From the NCBI RefSeq assembly GCF_000185905.1, contig NC_014923.1, positions 3,247,501 to 3,311,500 of the forward strand: 64,000 bases of DNA, written 5' to 3'. Positions within the stretch are counted from its first letter, which is position 1. The number at the start of each line of letters is the position of its first letter. The translations under genes were made by a program, and so were the position numbers. Positions 62,326 to 64,000 of this stretch are shown in pieces. The notes beneath the pieces are model-generated. The model was not told where the DNA came from. It made no database searches and saw nothing but the letters and a program-made list of their open reading frames with translations. Source of the stretch: Mesorhizobium ciceri biovar biserrulae WSM1271 (GTDB lineage Bacteria; Pseudomonadota; Alphaproteobacteria; Rhizobiales; Rhizobiaceae).

Positions 62326-62619
62326 ATGAAGAAGTTCGCTTTTGTACTCACCGCTGCTATGGTTTCGTTCTCGACTGTCGGCGCCTATGCCGGCGGCTGG
62401 GGAGGTAGCTCGGGTAGCCTGATCAATGTGTCGCCGTCCATCGGTGTCGGCCAGGTGACCGCGCTCAATGGCATCCTGAGTGGCAACAACATCCTGAGCG
62501 GCAATGTCGTCCAGGGCATTCTGAACGGCAACAAGACCAACGTCCTTACCGGCGTTCTCAGCGGTATCGGCGTCAATGTCCTTGGCGGCAACAGCTACAA
62601 GCTGGGCGGCCGTCACTGA
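62326..62619 (+). CDS. small secreted Gly/Asn-rich repeat protein
   Basis: 97 residues with signal peptide (cleavage near AYA-G, about residue 22). The mature 75 residues carry short imperfect repeats of hydrophobic, Leu, Ser/Asn, Gly: ALNGILSGNN, ILSGNVVQG, ILNGNKTN, VLTGVLSG and VNVLGGN. The regular alternation suggests a small beta-solenoid or amyloid-like structure (inference). GGAGAGAAG precedes the ATG. No family recognised. The long AT-rich leader with a dyad suggests strong, regulated expression. Confidence 0.8.
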   Translation: MKKFAFVLTAAMVSFSTVGAYAGGWGGSSGSLINVSPSIGVGQVTALNGILSGNNILSGNVVQGILNGNKTNVLTGVLSGIGVNVLGGNSYKLGGRH

Positions 62620-62657
62620 GCAGGAAAGTCACGGGCATCCTTATGTCACGTGTCGTG

Positions 62658-62686
62658 GGCAGGAGGGTCTTCAACACCCTCCTGCC
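62658..62686 (+). terminator. hairpin after the small secreted protein
   Basis: Perfect 11-bp stem GGCAGGAGGGT, loop CTTCAAC, ACCCTCCTGCC. No T-run follows on the plus strand. Located between convergent genes. Confidence 0.6.
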
Positions 62687-62724
62687 TCCGCTTGTGGGCC
62701 TACCCAGTCAAGCGCGGGAATGAG

Positions 62725-63972
62725 CTAGATCTTCGCCCGCAGGCCCACAAATGCATCGACCGTGTGTTCGCGCTCGTCGATCACGGTCTTGAAGGTCTCG
62801 GAAACGTCGACGCGAACGACAATGGCCATCGATTTGGTCGCGTTGTACGTCGCTTCGGCATAGACGCCCTTGCGGCGCTCCTGGTTCTCGTAGAGCAAAT
62901 TGTCCTTGAGCTCATAGAAGATGCCGGAAGCGATGCCGAGGTTTTCGCGCACCTTCATGCCAAGTTCCAGTTCCGCGCGCTGCAGCCACGAAGCCAGGGG
63001 GTCGTCGGTTTCGGACGTTTCGTAGCGGCCGAAATAGGTGCCGCGCAGCTCGAAGCCGTGCGGCAGAGGCTTGCCGAAGGTGACTTGCCAGGTCGGACGC
63101 CAGCGCTGGTAGATGTTATCGGCGCCGCGCAGGAACTGCGCACCCAAGGCCACGCCGAGCGTCGAACCATCGGTGGCCTTGTAGGCCGCCTCGGCGCGCA
63201 GCGTATAGGCGTTGAACGACAGGAACAGCGGCGGGTAACCGATTTCCTCGACGCTGGCGAAGAGCGCAGACGCGGACGCGCCGAAGGCAAGCTGGCCAAC
63301 TGTTCGGGTGACCCGAGCCGCCAACTGGAAGAGATTGCGGTCGGCATGCAGCTTCGCCGGCAAGATGAGATCTTCCTGGAAATGCGTCGCGCCGAGCTTT
63401 TCGTAGCTGTCGGCGGCCTCGAGGATCAGCGATGTGGCGTTGCCGAGGTCGATGCCGAGTTGTGTCTGGGCGCCGAAGACCTGCTTGAACTCCCGCGTAC
63501 CCAGCGTCAGCGGGCCGATATCCAGATTGTCGCCGGTGCTGGAGACGCGATAGCTCAGCGATCCCCTCAGTTCGAGACCCGGGCCGAGCCGGCGGAAGGC
63601 CTCGGCCGACAGCGACAATCCGCGGTCGTCCTCGATCGACGTCTTGTCGTAATGCGTTACCTGGAAGTCCGCGCTGAATTTCGCGTTGGCGTCGTTGTCG
63701 CCCCATTGCTGCTGCAGCGAACCGCGCAACAGTGTGTACCAGTCCTTGACCGCATGGTCGCTGTCCAGCGCGTTGTTGGTCCAATGCCTTTCGAGACTGC
63801 CGGTGATTGTCGGATCGGTCGCTATTTCGGCAGCCGGTGCTGTTGATGGTTCTGCCCTGGCGGTCACGGCCGCGCAGGCCATCAGCAGGCCTAGGCCGGC
63901 GCTGCCAAGCAATCTGCGGGAAAGTGGAGCGACCGTCTGTCCTTCTGCCGGTCGGCGCTTTCGGGAAACCAT
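62725..63972 (-). CDS. outer membrane beta-barrel protein
   Basis: 415 residues. Signal peptide with cleavage near ARA-E (about 40). The mature part consists of alternating hydrophobic/polar beta strands with aromatic girdles (LLRGSLQQQWGDNDANAKFSADFQV, ELRGSLSYRV, FELRGTYFGRYETSE). Such putative outer membrane beta-barrel proteins (BBP2-like) occur in Rhizobiales; ligand or role unknown. The last residue is Ile, not the usual Phe, so BAM recognition may differ. GGAGAG lies upstream of the ATG. Confidence 0.78.
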   Translation of the reverse strand: MVSRKRRPAEGQTVAPLSRRLLGSAGLGLLMACAAVTARAEPSTAPAAEIATDPTITGSLERHWTNNALDSDHAVKDWYTLLRGSLQQQWGDNDANAKFSADFQVTHYDKTSIEDDRGLSLSAEAFRRLGPGLELRGSLSYRVSSTGDNLDIGPLTLGTREFKQVFGAQTQLGIDLGNATSLILEAADSYEKLGATHFQEDLILPAKLHADRNLFQLAARVTRTVGQLAFGASASALFASVEEIGYPPLFLSFNAYTLRAEAAYKATDGSTLGVALGAQFLRGADNIYQRWRPTWQVTFGKPLPHGFELRGTYFGRYETSETDDPLASWLQRAELELGMKVRENLGIASGIFYELKDNLLYENQERRKGVYAEATYNATKSMAIVVRVDVSETFKTVIDEREHTVDAFVGLRAKI

Positions 63973-64000
63973 GCTCCGCGCTCTCCGGACTGAAACCCCT

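Overview
The window reads as ordinary chromosomal backbone of a GC-rich alphaproteobacterium of the order Rhizobiales, most likely Mesorhizobium or a close relative. This is inferred from protein style, the alpha-type RNase P RNA, the gene order ftsZ-lpxC-bamD-recN-ligA after the division cluster, betaine-lipid genes behind a PHO box, and the intergenic repeats. No transposase, integrase, phage gene, CRISPR array or tRNA was seen.

Layout. 1-8.6 kb: a cut-off alpha/beta hydrolase, a secreted RNase T2, EttA, trans-aconitate methyltransferase, a KASIII-like enzyme, a membrane methyltransferase with an internal deletion, a MOSC protein, an SDR and a fold-IV transaminase. 8.6-12.3 kb: a secreted small protein, the TrmO/DUF2293 pair, an ArsR-methyltransferase fusion regulator with a palindromic operator coupled to metF, a terminator, and a 28-residue membrane ORF whose start is folded into a hairpin. 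12.4-18.8 kb: EamA exporter, PLP decarboxylase, an 8-bp satellite, two peptidoglycan hydrolases and a serine hydrolase. 18.8-24.5 kb: btaA-btaB (betaine lipid synthesis) behind a PHO box, then a 5-oxoprolinase-like protein. 24.7-29.2 kb: small lipoprotein, DjlA-like chaperone, amidase, lytic transglycosylase, rnpB and a trans-sulfuration enzyme.

29.4-48.7 kb is a complete division and cell wall (dcw) cluster: mraZ-rsmH-ftsL-ftsI-murE-murF-mraY-murD-ftsW-murG-murC-murB, a 390-bp gap, then ddl-ftsQ-ftsA-ftsZ and a strong terminator. Many genes overlap by 4 bp. A four-unit MraZ-type operator precedes mraZ. The gap before ddl carries a dispersed repeat, a 19-bp hairpin and seven GANTC sites. The products make lipid II from UDP-MurNAc precursors (MurB-G, Ddl, MraY), polymerise and crosslink it at the septum (FtsW, FtsI) and build the divisome (FtsZ, A, Q, L).

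48.9-57 kb: lpxC, bamD, recN, ligA, a DUF2461 protein and the AzlCD amino acid exporter. 57-64 kb: a second full copy of the dispersed repeat, then on the minus strand SCO protein, prmA and an aminopeptidase P, on the plus strand creA, a hexapeptide acetyltransferase and a small secreted repeat protein, and finally a minus-strand outer membrane beta-barrel.

The most interesting non-genic signals are: a MITE-like element with inverted ends whose three copies all begin exactly at a stop codon; the MraZ box; the PHO box, which also decides the btaA start; the SamR-like operator; the GANTC cluster before ddl-ftsQAZ; the hairpin-masked 28-residue ORF; and two palindromic insertions carried in frame inside genes.
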